Shown here: piece after piece, positions 44,039 through 52,768 of the stretch
Layout: each line of letters opens with the position of its first letter
Position numbering within the stretch: the first letter of the stretch is position 1
Origin: Marinobacter sp. F4206
GTDB lineage: Bacteria > Pseudomonadota > Gammaproteobacteria > Pseudomonadales > Oleiphilaceae
Reading direction: 5' to 3'
Assembly (NCBI RefSeq): GCF_019392195.1
Contig: NZ_JAHXKI010000002.1
Coordinates: forward strand, 744,001 to 808,000
Length of the DNA stretch: 64,000 nucleotides
The notes under the pieces: model-generated
Databases searched by the model: none
What the model saw: only the letters and a program-made list of their open reading frames with translations
What the model was told of the DNA's origin: nothing
Translations under genes and position numbers: made by a program

Positions 44039-45159
44039 GCGGTGGACTCCTGCGCGGCGGGTGTGTGGCTGGTGTCATCGGCTTTCTTTTTACGGAACAG
44101 CAAGCCGGCGATGCCCTTGGGCAGGAACACGGTGACCAGTACGAACAGGCCGCCGAGGGCGAACAGCCAGGCGTCCGGCATGATGCCGGTGAACACCGTC
44201 TTGGCGTAGTTCACCAGCAGCGCGCCGATCACCGCGCCGTACAGGGTCGCGCGGCCGCCGAGGGCCACCCACACCACGATCTCGATGGAGAACAGCGGCG
44301 AGAATTCACTGGGGTTGATGATGCCCACCTGGGGCACGTAGAGCGCACCGGCCACGCCCGCGAGCATGGCGGAGACCACGAACACGAACAGCTGCACCCG
44401 TTCCACCCGGTAGCCCAGGAAGCGGGTACGGGCCTCGGCATCGCGGCAGGCGACGCTCACCCGCCCAAGCTTGCTGGTGACAATGCCCCGGCAAACCACG
44501 TAGCCAATGGCCAGGGCGATGCCCGTGGCGATGAACAGGCCGAGCCGGGTGGCGTCGGTGCGCAGGTCAAAGCCGAGGATGTCCTTGAAATCGGTCAGGC
44601 CGTTGTTGCCGCCAAAGCCCATTTCGTTGCGGAAGAACGCCAGCATCAGCGCAAAGGTGAGCGCCTGGGTGATGATGGAGAGGTACACCCCGGTGACCCG
44701 CGAGCGGAAGGCCAGGAAGCCGAACACCAGGGCCAGGATGCCCGGCGCCAGCAGCACCATCACGAAAGCGAACCAGGCCATGTCGAAGCCGTGCCAGTAC
44801 CAGGGCAGCTCCTGCCAGTTCAGGAACACCATGAAGTCCGGCAGGATCGGGTCGCCGTAGACGCCGCGATCGCCGATCTGGCGCATCAGATACATGCCCA
44901 TGGCGTAACCGCCGAGGGCAAAGAAGGCACCGTGGCCCAGGCTGAGGATACCGAGGTAACCCCAGACCAGGTCCACCGCCACCGCCAGCAGGGCGTAACA
45001 CAGGTATTTACCCAGCAGGGTGACCGTGTAGGAGCTGACGTACAGGGCGCTGTCCTGCGGCATGAACACGTGCAGCGCACTTACAACGACCAGGGCGGTG
45101 AACAGCACGCCCAGGAAAATCTGAGTGGACCGTTCCTGCAAGGGTCTCGTTAACCACAT
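44035..45159 (-). CDS. urtC: Urea ABC transporter permease UrtC
   Basis: 374-aa LivM-type permease with about ten helices. DLVWGYLGILSLGHGAFFALGGYAMGMYLMR is the family's core motif; a long periplasmic loop follows, then FGGNNGLTDFKDILG. ATG at 45159 with GGAGGGTTGAGG upstream. Three bp after the urtB stop. Confidence 0.95.
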   Translation of the reverse strand: MWLTRPLQERSTQIFLGVLFTALVVVSALHVFMPQDSALYVSSYTVTLLGKYLCYALLAVAVDLVWGYLGILSLGHGAFFALGGYAMGMYLMRQIGDRGVYGDPILPDFMVFLNWQELPWYWHGFDMAWFAFVMVLLAPGILALVFGFLAFRSRVTGVYLSIITQALTFALMLAFFRNEMGFGGNNGLTDFKDILGFDLRTDATRLGLFIATGIALAIGYVVCRGIVTSKLGRVSVACRDAEARTRFLGYRVERVQLFVFVVSAMLAGVAGALYVPQVGIINPSEFSPLFSIEIVVWVALGGRATLYGAVIGALLVNYAKTVFTGIMPDAWLFALGGLFVLVTVFLPKGIAGLLFRKKKADDTSHTPAAQESTA

Positions 45160-45162
45160 ACC

Positions 45163-46767
45163 TCAACCCTCCGCGGCTCGGCCTTTCTGGGGGAAGAGCC
45201 CCTTCGGCCGTTTCTGGATGAACAGGATGATCAAGACCAGCACCAGGATCTTGGCAAGCACGGCACCCGCCCAGGGTTCCAGCAGCTGGTTGATGGTGCC
45301 CAGGGACAGGCCCGCCAGCAGGGTGCCCCAGAGGTTACCCACGCCGCCGAACACCACCACCATGAACGAATCGATGATGTAGCTCTGGCCCAGGTTGGGG
45401 CCCACGTTGGTGATCTGGGACAGCGCGACACCGGCCAGGCCGGCCACGCCGGAGCCCAGGCCGAAGGTCAGGATGTCCACCTTGGTGGCCTTGATGCCCA
45501 TGGAGCGGGCCATGGCCCGGTTCTGGGTGACGGCGCGGACTTCCAGGCCGAGGCGGGTCTTGCGCATGATCAGCATGAGGCCGGCGAACACCACCAGGGC
45601 GAAGCCGATCACGTACATGCGGTTGAGGGTGAGCGACAGCGCTTCGTTGATCATCACCGAGCCACTCATCCAGTCCGGAGTAATCACGGTGCGGTTCAAC
45701 GGTGAAATCACCGTGCGCACCAGTTGTTGCAGGATCAGGCTGACGCCGAAGGTGGCCAGCAGGGTTTCCAGCGGGCGGCCCTTGAGGTGCTGGATCACGC
45801 TGCGCTCGATGGCGATGCCGGCCAGCGCCGCTACCAGGAAACCGGCGGGAATGGACAGCACCAGCGCCAAACCGGGCTGGCCCGGCAGCAGTTGCTGCAT
45901 GCCCCAGGTGGTGTAGGCGCCGAGCATGATCAGCTCGCCGTGGGCCATGTTGATCACGCCCATTACGCCGAAGGTGATGGCCAGGCCGATGGCGGCCAGT
46001 ACCAGCACCGAGCCGAGGGAGAGCCCGAAGTAGAGGGTCTCGGCGGCGCGGTTCAGTTTCAGTTTCTGTTCGATGCTTTTCATCGCGGTTTGCGCGGCCG
46101 AGACCAGCTGCGGGTCGTCGCTGCGCATGGCCTGTTGGAGTGCCGCGCGGGCTTCGGAGTTGAGGCTGCCGGAGAGGGTGGCCACGGCGGCCACATCGCC
46201 CTGCTCTTCCACGCGGTAAATGGCCAGCGCTTCGGTCAGGGCCGCCTGAACCGACTCGCTCTCTTCGGCGTCAATCAGTTCCGGCAAGCGCTCGGCCAGG
46301 GTGTCGTCCACGCTGCCTTTGAGGGCGCGGGCGGCGGATAAACGGTTGTCCTCATCGGGACTCTTGAGATCGATCACCGACAGGATGCCTTCCAGCTCAT
46401 TACGCAGGGCGTTGTTGACGCGGATGGTGTCGATGTCGCGGCGGGAGACTTCGCCGAGGTTTTCGCGGGTGAGCGCACTTTCCACGGTCCAGTCACGGCC
46501 GCGGTTTTCCAGCACGATGATGAACTGGCCGCTGGATTCGATGCGGCCCAACTTATTGCTGGCAAAGGCTTCGAGCCAGCCCCGGGCGCGGTCATCGCCA
46601 CTCTCGGCGATGCGGTTAACAACCGCTTTTTTTTCCTTGAAGGAAGATTCCGCCAGGGCGGTGAGCAGTTGCTGTGCTTCCGTGTCTTCCACCTGGGCCT
46701 GCGTGAGGGCGGGCCAGAGCAGAAAACAGACGAGCAGAAGCTGACTGAGCGATCGGAGGATGCCCAT
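45163..46767 (-). CDS. urtB: Urea ABC transporter permease UrtB
   Basis: 534-aa LivH-type permease. Unlike LivH it has a long N-terminal region: signal-like helix then about 200 periplasmic, alpha-helical residues with repeat character (HEAT-like; ALTEALAIYRVEEQGDVAAVATL). The permease part begins near residue 235 with ITFGVMGVINMAHGELIMLGAYTTW. Such extensions are usual for UrtB. Confidence 0.94.
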   Translation of the reverse strand: MGILRSLSQLLLVCFLLWPALTQAQVEDTEAQQLLTALAESSFKEKKAVVNRIAESGDDRARGWLEAFASNKLGRIESSGQFIIVLENRGRDWTVESALTRENLGEVSRRDIDTIRVNNALRNELEGILSVIDLKSPDEDNRLSAARALKGSVDDTLAERLPELIDAEESESVQAALTEALAIYRVEEQGDVAAVATLSGSLNSEARAALQQAMRSDDPQLVSAAQTAMKSIEQKLKLNRAAETLYFGLSLGSVLVLAAIGLAITFGVMGVINMAHGELIMLGAYTTWGMQQLLPGQPGLALVLSIPAGFLVAALAGIAIERSVIQHLKGRPLETLLATFGVSLILQQLVRTVISPLNRTVITPDWMSGSVMINEALSLTLNRMYVIGFALVVFAGLMLIMRKTRLGLEVRAVTQNRAMARSMGIKATKVDILTFGLGSGVAGLAGVALSQITNVGPNLGQSYIIDSFMVVVFGGVGNLWGTLLAGLSLGTINQLLEPWAGAVLAKILVLVLIILFIQKRPKGLFPQKGRAAEG

Positions 46768-46853
46768 GGTTGCGTCCTGTCCTTGAAATTAGATGGGTTG
46801 CCAGTTGAAGGCGGGCGGGGAGTATTTACCCCGCCCGCAGGCTCAGTCAGCCC

Positions 46854-48152
46854 TTACTCGGAAGCAACTTCTGCCTTGCCGCCACAGGTACCGGAAACCA
46901 CGTTGAAGTTTCCGCAGAACAGCGGCTTGCGCCAGTCACTGATCAGGTCCTTGGAACCCGGCAGGAAGTCAGACCAGGCATCGCCAGCCACGGTGGACGG
47001 GGTCTCCCAGACCACGGAGAACTGACCGTTGTCCTGGATCTCGCCAATCAGCACCGGCTTGGTGATGTGGTGGTTGGGCATCATGGTGGCGTAGCCGCCG
47101 GTGAGGTTGGGCACGCTCACACCGATGATGGCATCTTTCACCGCGTCCACATCGACCGTTCCGGCTTTCTTGACCGCCTCGACGTACATGTTGAAGCCAA
47201 TGTAGTGCGCTTCCATCGGATCGTTGGTGACGGCATCTTCCTGGCCGGTGTACTCAACCCAGGCATCGATGAAGTCGTAGTTGGCGTCGGAATCCACGCT
47301 CATGAAGTAGTTCCAGGCGGCCAGGTGGCCAACCAGAGGACCGGTGTCGATACCGGACAGCTCCTGCTCACCCACGGAGAAGGCCACCACCGGGATGTCG
47401 GCGGCATCGATGCCCTGGTTACCCAGCTCGCGGTAGAACGGCACGTTGGCATCACCGTTGATGGTGGAGACCACGGCGGTCTTCTTGCCGGCGCTGCCGA
47501 ACTTCTTGATGTCGGACACGATGGACTGCCAGTTGGAGTGACCGAACGGCGTGTAGTTGATCATGATGTCGTCGGCGGCCACGCCCTTGTCCTTGAGGTA
47601 GGTCTCGAGGATCTTGTTGGTGGTGCGCGGGTAGACGTAGTCGGTACCGGCCAGTACCCAGCGCTCAACGCCGATGTCGTTCATCAGGTAATCCACCGCC
47701 GGAATGGCCTGCTGGTTGGGCGCGGCACCAGTGTAGAAAACGTTCTCGGAGGATTCTTCACCCTCGTACTGGACCGGGTAGAACAGAAGGCCGTTCAGCT
47801 CTTCCACCACCGGCAGTACGGACTTGCGGGATACCGAGGTCCAGTTGCCAAAGATCACGTCCACTTCTTCTTTCGCCAGAAGCTCGCGGGCTTTCTCGGC
47901 AAACAGCGGCCAGTTCGAAGCCGGGTCAACCACCACCGGCTCCAGCTGACGGCCCAATACGCCGCCGGCTTCGTTCTGTTTTTCGATCAGCATCAGCATG
48001 GTGTCTTTCAGGGTGGACTCACTGATGGCCATGGTGCCGGAGAGGGAATGCAGGATACCGACCTTGATGGGATCTTCCGCAGCAACGGAGTTAAAGGAGA
48101 TGGAAAGCGCCAGTGCAGAGAGACCCAGTTTCACGTGTTTTTTGATGCTCAT
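46854..48152 (-). CDS. urtA: Urea ABC transporter substrate-binding protein UrtA
   Basis: 432-aa periplasmic urea receptor with a signal peptide (KLGLSALALSISFNSVAA, cut before EDPIK). Core: IKVGILHSLSGTMAISESTLKD, DVIFGNWTSVSRKSVLPVVE, LFYPVQYEGEESS and DYVYPRTTNKILE, all typical of UrtA rather than LivJ. ATG at 48152 with AAGGATGACGAA upstream. First gene of urtABCDE-ureDABCEFG; the sigma-54-like promoter lies about 60 bp upstream. Confidence 0.96.
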   Translation of the reverse strand: MSIKKHVKLGLSALALSISFNSVAAEDPIKVGILHSLSGTMAISESTLKDTMLMLIEKQNEAGGVLGRQLEPVVVDPASNWPLFAEKARELLAKEEVDVIFGNWTSVSRKSVLPVVEELNGLLFYPVQYEGEESSENVFYTGAAPNQQAIPAVDYLMNDIGVERWVLAGTDYVYPRTTNKILETYLKDKGVAADDIMINYTPFGHSNWQSIVSDIKKFGSAGKKTAVVSTINGDANVPFYRELGNQGIDAADIPVVAFSVGEQELSGIDTGPLVGHLAAWNYFMSVDSDANYDFIDAWVEYTGQEDAVTNDPMEAHYIGFNMYVEAVKKAGTVDVDAVKDAIIGVSVPNLTGGYATMMPNHHITKPVLIGEIQDNGQFSVVWETPSTVAGDAWSDFLPGSKDLISDWRKPLFCGNFNVVSGTCGGKAEVASE

Positions 48153-48212
48153 TTCGTCATCCTTTTCGATTGTAGTGGGGTTGCGCAGTTCGTCTGTAAC
48201 GCACCCCTGCTC

Positions 48213-48228
48213 TGCATTAGCTGTTCCA
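48213..48228 (-). promoter_or_regulatory. Candidate sigma-54 promoter of urtA
   Basis: On the minus strand: TGGAACAGCTAATGCA, with GG (-24) and GC (-12) ten bases apart as required; two mismatches to TGGCAC-N5-TTGCA. It would give a leader of about 50 nt before urtA. Weaker than the atzF promoter. Confidence 0.5.
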
Positions 48229-48308
48229 GACCCACAACATTTCAAATATTTTCAGTTACTTAAGTAGTATACAAGGCGGTGTCGGCTGCCTTTACGCCCC
48301 ATTCGGAT

Positions 48309-48476
48309 GCACCAAAACATGAGATACGGGTGCATGTTCGCCCCTTCCTGGTGCGCGCCACCCCATAAGCATCTAACTTTCAATATATTTATCAATTACT
48401 TGACCAGATGACCACAGATCAAACGCACCAAAAAACCCTCAGTTAGCATACTCATTAAATATCGTTGTTTTGGTGC
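48309..48476. promoter_or_regulatory. Candidate NtrC enhancer half-sites
   Basis: GCACCAAAAC at 48309, GCACCAAAA at 48425 and TTTTGGTGC at 48468 match NtrC half-sites (consensus GCACC / GGTGC); the last two are inverted and about four helical turns apart. They lie between the two divergent sigma-54-like promoters. The rest of the 48153-48633 gap holds no gene. Confidence 0.45.
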
Positions 48477-48573
48477 CTGCGCCCCGTTCCAGTGCGCACT
48501 CTTGCCGTTACCGGAACAGCTACGCCACGAATAACTGACTGAAAAACAAACACATCCAGGGTTTATCCAGGGG

Positions 48574-48589
48574 TGGCACGGGCCTTGCC
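48574..48589 (+). promoter_or_regulatory. Sigma-54 promoter of atzF
   Basis: TGGCACGGGCCTTGCC: perfect -24 (TGGCAC) and -12 (TTGC) elements with the right spacing. Transcription would start near 48600, about 35 bp before the atzF start codon. Confidence 0.8.
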
Positions 48590-48633
48590 AATCAGGTTGT
48601 ATACAAGTTCACAACCCACATGAGGACCCCACC

Positions 48634-50451
48634 GTGTCGACAACAGGCTGGACCATTAATGACTGGAAACGGGCATACCACGATGGCGCAACTCCGGAGT
48701 CCCTGATCGGGGCCTTGCTGGATAGTCTCGATACCGGTGATAACGCCTGGATAGCCCGACTGGACCGGAATGGACTGACCAAAGCGCTGACGACACTCGA
48801 CGCTCTTGTTGCGGCCGCCGGAGGCGATAAAAGCGCACTGCCGCTGTACGGCATTCCCGTAGCGGTGAAGGACAACATCGACGTGGCCGGCTTCGAGACC
48901 ACCGCAGCCTGCCCGGAATTCGCCTATCGCCCCGAAACCGACGCCACCACGGTCGCCAGGCTCAAGGCCGCTGGCGCCATTGTCATTGGCAAGACCAATC
49001 TGGACCAGTTTGCCACCGGCCTGGTGGGCACACGGTCCCCTTATGGCGCCGTGGCCAACAGCTTCAAGCCCGAGGTGATCAGCGGCGGGTCCAGCTCCGG
49101 CTCGGCCTCGGTGGTGGCCCGGGGGCTGGTACCCTTTGCCCTCGGGACCGACACCGCCGGGTCCGGTCGCGTACCGGCCGGCCTGAACAACCTGGTCGGC
49201 CTCAAGCCCACCAAGGGGTTGTTCAGCATCAAGGGCGTCGTGCCAGCATGCCGCTCGCTCGACTGCGTCTCGGTGTTTGCGCTGACGGTGAACGATGCCG
49301 GCGACGTGGCCGAGGTGCTGTCGGGCTTTGATCCGGACGACGCGTTCTCTCGCAACCTGCCGGAAAGCCTGCCCCTGAATGCCCCGGCGATCCGCCGGCC
49401 GGGCCCGATACGGCGGCTGGCAGTCCCGGAGCACCCGAACTGGTTCGGGGATCAGCAGGCCGAGGCCGCCTGGCACACCGCCCTTGGCCAGTGGCGACTG
49501 CAGGATATCGAGCTGGTGCCCATGGATTTCAGCCCGATGCTGGAGCTGGCCGCGCTGTTGTACGAAGGCCCCTGGGTGGCGGAACGCAAGGCCGCCGTGG
49601 AGGACTTCATGGCCAGCCACCGCGACGCCATGAACCCGGTAGTAAGGGGCATCATCAACAACGCCGACCGGTTTGATGCCACCCAGACCTTCAAGGCCCA
49701 GTACCGCAAGGAGGAACTGCTGCGCCACATTGATGACCTGCTCGCCGAGGTGGACGGGCTTCTGGTGCCCACGGCCCCGACCGCGCCCACCATTGACGCC
49801 GTGAATGCCGACCCGGTGGTTCTCAACAGTCAGCTGGGCACCTGGACCAATTTTGTAAACCTGGCCGACCTCAGTGCCCTCGCAGTGCCCGCGGGCTTCC
49901 GCGACGATGGCCTGCCCTTTGGCGTTACCCTGGTCAGTGGCGCCTGGAAGGACCGGGAACTGCAGCACCTCGCCTGTCAGTGGCTCAACGCCAACCCGAC
50001 GCCTCTCGGTGCCACCGGCATAACCCGGCCCGAAGCGCATCCGGCAACCGGCAGCTCCACGCCTCTGATCCAGGTCGCGGTGGTCGGCGCCCACCTCACC
50101 GGGATGCCCCTGAACCCGCAACTGACCGACCGCCATGCGGTGCTGCTGGAACACACCACCACGGCGAACGCCTATCGCCTTTTCGCCCTGGCGGGTACCA
50201 CGCCGCCCAAGCCCGGCCTGAAACGGGTGGCCCAAGGCGAGGGTCGCGACATCATCGTTGAAGTCTGGGAAATGACACCGGCGGCTTTCGGCTCCTTTAT
50301 CGACCTGATTCCGCCGCCGCTGGGCATCGGTAACGTCGAGCTGGCCGACGGCCGGTGGGTAAAAGGCTTCATCTGCGAGGGTTACGCCCTGGAGTCGGCC
50401 CGGGACATCACCGAGTTTGGCGGCTGGCGGGCGTTTATGGACGCCTCCTGA
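48634..50451 (+). CDS. atzF: Allophanate hydrolase AtzF
   Basis: 605-aa amidase-signature enzyme that splits allophanate into ammonia and CO2. Catalytic triad: Lys in GIPVAVKDNIDVAGF, the Gly/Ser-rich SGGSSSGSASVVARG, and Ser in LGTDTAGSGRVPAGLNNLVG. The C-terminal domain (about residues 470-605; GAHLTGMPLNPQL, YRLFALAGTTPPKPGL) is specific to allophanate hydrolases. GTG start with GAGGA upstream. No urea carboxylase or cyanuric-acid hydrolase gene is in the window. Divergent from urt. Confidence 0.95.
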   Translation: MSTTGWTINDWKRAYHDGATPESLIGALLDSLDTGDNAWIARLDRNGLTKALTTLDALVAAAGGDKSALPLYGIPVAVKDNIDVAGFETTAACPEFAYRPETDATTVARLKAAGAIVIGKTNLDQFATGLVGTRSPYGAVANSFKPEVISGGSSSGSASVVARGLVPFALGTDTAGSGRVPAGLNNLVGLKPTKGLFSIKGVVPACRSLDCVSVFALTVNDAGDVAEVLSGFDPDDAFSRNLPESLPLNAPAIRRPGPIRRLAVPEHPNWFGDQQAEAAWHTALGQWRLQDIELVPMDFSPMLELAALLYEGPWVAERKAAVEDFMASHRDAMNPVVRGIINNADRFDATQTFKAQYRKEELLRHIDDLLAEVDGLLVPTAPTAPTIDAVNADPVVLNSQLGTWTNFVNLADLSALAVPAGFRDDGLPFGVTLVSGAWKDRELQHLACQWLNANPTPLGATGITRPEAHPATGSSTPLIQVAVVGAHLTGMPLNPQLTDRHAVLLEHTTTANAYRLFALAGTTPPKPGLKRVAQGEGRDIIVEVWEMTPAAFGSFIDLIPPPLGIGNVELADGRWVKGFICEGYALESARDITEFGGWRAFMDAS

Positions 50452-50485
50452 GCGACAGGGCCCCACAATACGGAGCAAGCATCCT

Positions 50486-51205
50486 ATGGGTGAACAACCC
50501 TCCCGCAGAAAGGCGAGCATGTCGGACCAGGTGTACGACAGCCTGAAAACCGACATCTTCGAATTTCGCCTGCTGCCCGGCGACAAATTCAGCGAGGGTG
50601 ATATCGCAACCCGGCTGCGTGCCAGCCGGACACCGGTTCGGGAAGCGCTGTACCGGCTTCAGCGGGAGGGCTACGTTGAGGTGATGTTTCGCAGCGGCTG
50701 GCAGGTAAAGCCACTGGATTCCGAGCTGATCGAAGAGCTCTACGATCTGCGCATCACCCTGGAAAAAGCCGCCATCGACAAACTCTGTGCCCAGGCCGAA
50801 CAACCCCAGGTGCTGCGTGCACTGACCGCCATCTGGAACCCGGACCACCCCTCCGAGCGCGCGGTGGGTAGCACCCTGCGGGCGCTGGATGAAAGCTTCC
50901 ACTGTGACCTGGTGGCTGCCGCCGGAAACCGGGAGATGACCCGCATCCATCAGGAAATCACCGACCGCCTGCGCATCATCCGGCGGCTGGATTTCACCCG
51001 TGAAGACCGAATGAACGACACCTATGCCGAACACGCGGCCATTCTGGAGGCGCTCCGAAATGACCGGCCTCAGGCGGCCAAGGAACGACTGAGCCAGCAT
51101 ATTCGAAGCAGCCAGCGTGCCGTTCGTGAAATCACCATGGAGCGGATTCGTGAGGCTGCGGCCGAGCACCGGCGTGGCGACGCCATCTCGCCCCGAGGCG
51201 CATGA
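50486..51205 (+). CDS. GntR-family (FadR/FCD) transcriptional regulator
   Basis: 239-aa regulator: N-terminal winged HTH (SDQVYDSLKTDIFEFRLLPGDKFSEGDIATRLRASRTPVREALYRLQREGYV) and C-terminal FCD ligand-binding domain with the metal-site Asp/His pattern (LDESFHCDLVAAAGN; YAEHAAILEAL). It lies 34 bp after atzF and is likely cotranscribed, so atzF or urea/allophanate metabolism is the probable target. ATG at 50486 with GGAG upstream. Confidence 0.88.
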   Translation: MGEQPSRRKASMSDQVYDSLKTDIFEFRLLPGDKFSEGDIATRLRASRTPVREALYRLQREGYVEVMFRSGWQVKPLDSELIEELYDLRITLEKAAIDKLCAQAEQPQVLRALTAIWNPDHPSERAVGSTLRALDESFHCDLVAAAGNREMTRIHQEITDRLRIIRRLDFTREDRMNDTYAEHAAILEALRNDRPQAAKERLSQHIRSSQRAVREITMERIREAAAEHRRGDAISPRGA

Positions 51206-51314
51206 ATACTGAATTCCCGTTCACTTTTGTCGTCGTCGAAGCGCTTACATCCCCGTAGGATATATCGCACAGATCCCGGAGCGATTCTCCGGTTTTGCGC
51301 CCGCGCGCCCTCGA

Positions 51315-51320
51315 TAGAAT
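51315..51320 (+). promoter_or_regulatory. Possible promoter of the CsrB-like RNA
   Basis: TAGAAT at 51315-51320 is a good -10 box; the -35 region (GTTTTG near 51292) is poor, as is usual for activated promoters. CTTACA at 51244 is one half of a GacA/UvrY box (TGTAAG-N6-CTTACA); the other half is not evident. Start of transcription would be near 51327. Confidence 0.45.
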
Positions 51321-51326
51321 GGGAAG

Positions 51327-51530
51327 TGTCAGGGATGACAAGCCAGCAAGGAACGTTGGCTCATGGAAGATAACTCCAGGGATTTGGAGTTGCCCTACGG
51401 ATCAGGGCGTACATGGAAGATCGCACGGATGAAGTGCTCAGGATGGGCACGCGGCCTGAAGGATCAGGCAGGGGTCAGCCACGGGCTTCGGGACCACAGG
51501 GAATGTGGTCCTGGCCGTGCACTCGTTCCG
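51327..51530 (+). ncRNA. Candidate CsrB/RsmZ-type small RNA
   Basis: About 200 nt crowded with GGA motifs (at least eleven), most in hairpin loops: 51342-51360 (loop AAGGAAC), 51372-51391 (loop GGGATT, 7-bp stem), 51392-51408 (loop ACGGATC), 51423-51437 (loop GGATGAA), 51455-51468 (loop AGGA, 5-bp stem), 51491-51511 (loop GGGAA, 8-bp perfect stem). This is the hallmark of RNAs that titrate the translational repressor CsrA/RsmA. Any frame across the region is a by-product. The 3' end is uncertain since no T-run follows. It ends shortly before comEA; nothing else is seen in 51206-51587. Confidence 0.8.
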
Positions 51531-51587
51531 GCTGTTTGCGTCCCGGCAAAACCACAAGACGACAACCAGTATCAGGAACCCACTTCC

Positions 51588-51857
51588 ATGAAACGAACTT
51601 CCCTTTTCGCAACCCTCGTTCTGCTGTTCAGCCTTGTTACGGGCTTTGCCCACGCCGAGCCGGCCGCCATCAACATCAACACCGCCGACGTCGCCACCCT
51701 GGCTGAACTGACGGGTGTCGGGCAAAGCAAGGCCGAAGCCATTGTGGCCTATCGCGACGCGAACGGCCCGTTCACGGCACCGCAGGATCTGGCCAACGTG
51801 AAAGGCATTGGCGAGCGCACCATCGAGAAGAATGCCGAGCGCCTCGCCGTGAAGTAA
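51588..51857 (+). CDS. ComEA-family helix-hairpin-helix protein
   Basis: 89-aa exported protein with a signal peptide (FATLVLLFSLVTGFAHA) and the ComEA helix-hairpin-helix pair (ININTADVATLAELTGVGQSKAEAIVAYRDANGPFTAPQDLANVKGIGERTIEKN). Homologues bind DNA in the periplasm and help natural transformation; many gammaproteobacteria carry one regardless of competence. ATG at 51588 with CAGGAACC upstream; a longer upstream frame overlaps the small RNA. Confidence 0.9.
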   Translation: MKRTSLFATLVLLFSLVTGFAHAEPAAININTADVATLAELTGVGQSKAEAIVAYRDANGPFTAPQDLANVKGIGERTIEKNAERLAVK

Positions 51858-51868
51858 CTCCCTGTTCA

Positions 51869-51893
51869 GGCAGCGGCTGCCGTCGCTGCCTTT
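51869..51893 (+). terminator. Hairpin terminator after comEA
   Basis: Stem GGCAGCG / CGCTGCC with an 8-base loop, followed by TTTC, 11 bp after the comEA stop. The short T-run makes it a moderate terminator. Confidence 0.6.
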
Positions 51894-51988
51894 CACCTGA
51901 TCCCCTACCCAAAAGTCGCCTGGCAACGCTCCGCACGTCACCCTATTATTGAGGGATAAAAACACCGACCGGTTCGAGCGCCTGCACT

Positions 51989-52768
51989 ATGGTTGATCCC
52001 ATCAAGGTTTACCCACCCAAACCTTCCAAAGTTTATTTTTTCGGCACCTGCCTGGTGGACATGTTCTACCCGGACGCGGGTATGGCCGGCATCCAGCTGC
52101 TGGAGCGGGAAGGCATTGAAGTGATCTTCCCCCAGGACCAGACCTGCTGCGGCCAGCCCGCGTTCACCTCCGGCTACCACGACGAGGCCCGGGCCGTGGC
52201 CCGCGCCCAACTGGAGCTGTTTCCGGAGGACTGGCCTATCGTGGTGCCATCCGGCTCCTGTGGCGGCATGATGCGCAAACATTACCCGGACCTGTTCAGA
52301 GACACCGGGCACGAGGTCAAGGCCGCGGAAGTCGCCGGGCGGGTCTGGGAACTGACGGATTTCCTGCTGCACGTCTGCCACATCAAGCTGGACGATCTGG
52401 GTGAGCCCACCACCGTTGCCATGCATACCTCCTGTTCAGCGCGCCGGGAAATGGGCGTGGCCGAGGTCGGCCCCAAGCTGCTGAGCCAGCTCGAGAACGT
52501 GAACCTGGTGGAGCAGGTCCGGGCCGAAGAATGCTGTGGCTTCGGCGGCACCTTCGCCATCCGCCATCCGGAAATCTCCGGTGCCATGGTCAGTGAAAAG
52601 GTGGATACGTTGGTTAATGCCGGCGCGAAGGAATTTGTGACCACCGATTGCGGTTGCCTGATGAACATTGACGGGTATGCCGAGAAGAATCGGAAGCCCC
52701 TGGCGGGCCAGCACATCCTGAGTTTTCTGTGGGAGCGCACCAACGGCAAGAAAGGGGACCCATCATGA
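51989..52768 (+). CDS. lutA: L-lactate oxidation iron-sulfur protein LutA
   Basis: 259-aa CCG-domain protein (LutA/YkgE). The two cysteine-rich CCG motifs are QTCCGQPAFTSG and EECCGFGGTFAIRHPEIS; CGG (SGSCGGMMRKHYP) and C-terminal DCGCLMNI complete the heterodisulfide-reductase-like set. With LutB and LutC it oxidises L-lactate to pyruvate on the cytoplasmic side. Overlaps lutB by 4 bp. Confidence 0.94.
   Translation: MVDPIKVYPPKPSKVYFFGTCLVDMFYPDAGMAGIQLLEREGIEVIFPQDQTCCGQPAFTSGYHDEARAVARAQLELFPEDWPIVVPSGSCGGMMRKHYPDLFRDTGHEVKAAEVAGRVWELTDFLLHVCHIKLDDLGEPTTVAMHTSCSARREMGVAEVGPKLLSQLENVNLVEQVRAEECCGFGGTFAIRHPEISGAMVSEKVDTLVNAGAKEFVTTDCGCLMNIDGYAEKNRKPLAGQHILSFLWERTNGKKGDPS

Noticed and set aside
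48592..50586. Long open frame on the minus strand (664 codons) opposite atzF
   Set aside because: Antisense shadow of a firmly identified amidase; composition is Gly/Arg/His-rich without domain signals.
51363..51587. In-frame upstream extension of the comEA gene
   Set aside because: It lacks coding character, would bury the signal peptide, and coincides with the GGA-hairpin RNA.
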